DNA of 64,000 nucleotides from Progne subis subis. Its lineage: Eukaryota; Chordata; Aves; Passeriformes; Hirundinidae. The DNA is taken from assembly GCA_022316685.1 (NCBI GenBank), contig JAKJHU010000005.1, positions 15,788,707-15,852,706 of the forward strand. Reading direction: 5' to 3'. Below are positions 62,270 through 64,000 of this stretch, piece after piece. The stretch's first letter is position 1; each line of letters begins with the position of its first letter. A program made the translations under genes and the position numbers. Below the pieces are notes generated by a model that was given only the letters and a program-made list of their open reading frames with translations, did no database searches and was not told where the DNA came from.

Positions 62270-64000
62270 CTTCAAAGTACCAAAAAAGAAGTTCCATCAT
62301 TCCAGATCAAACAATTTTGAAAAAAATAGAGAGAGGGAAAAATGTTTCATTTGAACTTCATTTACAAACAGTAAGGAATTGTTTAAAAAGAGTTAAGGAG
62401 TAACAAAAAAGGCTAATAGGGGCCAAAAGTCACTATTGCTACTTTTAATGGCGTGGAGGGAAATTCAGCCTATGTAAAGAACTAGAACTAAACTTGTTCA
62501 TTTCGTAAGTCCTGTCCCCTGTGTTGGTCAGCCAGGAAAAGTGGCTCACAGGGCCTGAGACTTCCTTTCTGAGCTGCCAGAACTGGGAAATGGGAGTTCT
62601 ATTTGATTGCGCCAGCATTTGTCACACAAAATATTTATTGCAATGTACGATGATATTCATGTCTCGTAACGTCTGCTGCACTTCCCTTGGGGAGGTTCCC
62701 ATTTGTGGGGGCATGAAATCACCACCCTCGGGCTCACACACTGGAAAAGTCCTGCAGAAAGGAATAAGCAGGACTGGCATGCAGGCATTGTTTTAGCCTC
62801 ACTCCCTGACGTCGGGATGGATTTAGATCCTAACCTACTGGCTGCACTCCTGACAAGTTGCGTTTTAATACATCACTCTGCCTTCCAAAGGTCAACCAGA
62901 TAAGCCATCCATAAAATGCACTATTAGTGTTAAATTCCTCTCTTCCCAGCTTGTCCACCCCACCTATGGTGTCAGCTGCTTTGGCAAAGAGCACAGCAAA
63001 GGCATGGTGTCTCTCCTGCTGCTGGTGTTGCACGTATGAATGTAAAAAGTCTGTCACTTTGTATCCCCAAGCACCTTGAAAGCTGAGAGTGCCGTGAAGT
63101 ATTAACTCGATTTCTGAAATACTAGAAGTGGGAAGCAAATATATTTGCTATTGATATAGACAAATATATACATTTTCAAAGTAAAACCAATACCAAGTTA
63201 CTATTTTGCTAGTATTTTTAAAGGAGTAAGTGGAATTTAAAGGAAAACAAATATCTCATTTAATTTCTGATTAGTCAAAAGTTTTCTCCTTTTGTGGCAC
63301 ATATTAGATATGCCAATGACTTGTTCAATTAAGGACAAGTGTCTGCTAAGAGAACAATCCCCTGGAAGGGAGGAAGAGTTCAATTAGTTGTTTTTAATAT
63401 CAGGAGCATAAAGCTGGGGAAGTAGTGATTAGGCAGACTCTTTGTCCAATTAATATTGAATTTATAAAGCTTTGTGAAATAGCTCCAGTGAAGAAGACTG
63501 ATGACAACTTGTCCTGGTCAAGGGATTCATCACGGACTGGAAGAGAAAGGAGAATGTCTGGGAAAGCTTATATATGGATGTTAACCCTCAGTTTGGCATA
63601 AGTGCTTGTTGGCTCTGCTGTGGATATTAGCTTTCTCTTTTTCCTTGACCACAAATGTGCTCATTGTCAAACAGGCTATATATATTTGTGCAGAAACGTT
63701 TATTTTTGACAAATCAACAGTTTTTGACAACAAAATAAAACTAAGCATTTTCACTGGTGGATTCTTGGGCAGCCCTAACAGTCAATGCTCCCAGAATTGC
63801 CTTTACACTGCCAAATGATTCCCACAAGCACAAATATGCAGTTCCAGCTACTTAATGGAATTTGCATGTGTATGTCAAGGGGCAGAATTTGGCTCTTGGT
63901 CTAAAACACGTGGAACACTTTTTAAAGAGAAAGTAATTTAGCAGTGATGTAAGTCTTTGCAGTTTCCCTGTTTTGTCTATGCAACGTTCCAGTTTTATAA
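62270..64000. other. unique non-coding DNA, no gene seen
   Basis: The last 1.7 kb has no recognisable gene. The overlapping frames at 62521-62796 (plus) and 62830-63138 (minus) have no known domain. The interval 63250-63480 is motif-rich and is listed separately. Confidence 0.6.
63250..63480. promoter_or_regulatory. candidate conserved regulatory element
   Basis: Three CAATTA homeodomain-type words at 63326, 63381 and 63447, together with a GAACAAT SOX-like word near 63352, fall in unique, non-repetitive sequence. The spacing is about 55 and 66 bp. A regulatory role is inferred from motif clustering only. Confidence 0.25.

Overview
No cellular gene, tRNA, rRNA or CRISPR array can be supported anywhere in this 64 kb. 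The window looks like AT-rich vertebrate intergenic or intronic DNA, most probably from a bird. The main reason is that every recognisable interspersed repeat is a 5'-truncated CR1-type LINE, plus one probable solo LTR. I see no SINE, L1 or DNA transposon, and repeat density is very low. CR1 also dominates crocodile and turtle genomes, so a non-avian reptile is a less likely alternative. Open reading frames are short, lie on both strands, resemble no family I know, and have lengths expected by chance for this base composition. The longest ones simply run through microsatellites.

Layout. 1-17.9 kb is unique non-coding DNA with one long AAAAG array (5.45 kb), homopolymer tracts and a candidate G-quadruplex. 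17.9-20.2 kb is the main repeat cluster: a minus-strand CR1 that runs directly into a pure 237-bp TCTCC array, then a probable minus-strand solo LTR with TATA box and polyA signal, then a 534-bp minus-strand CR1 that keeps the end of its reverse-transcriptase ORF, trailed by a degenerate 30-bp tandem repeat. 20.2-38.2 kb is unique sequence with two small CR1 tails (24.2 and 29.2 kb), a perfect 26-bp palindrome (33.5 kb) and a homeodomain-type palindrome (34.0 kb). 38.2-38.55 kb holds a second, larger pure TCTCC array. 38.6-49.3 kb contains an ancient CR1/L3-like relic (46.0-46.4 kb) and an internally deleted plus-strand CR1 with RT remnants (48.5-49.3 kb). 49.3-64 kb is mostly unique, with a CR1 tail at 52.5 kb, an AAAG array at 62.15 kb, and several compact motif-rich blocks near 59.5, 60.1 and 63.3 kb that resemble conserved regulatory elements.

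No pathway or operon can be described because no genes are present. The most interesting items are structural: the TCTCC array that appears to have grown from a CR1 seed, the second unlinked array of the same motif, the near-intact solo LTR promoter, the 26-bp palindrome, and the candidate homeobox-type regulatory blocks. I found no convincing previously undescribed system. Conservation and repeat-library searches would decide most of the tentative calls.
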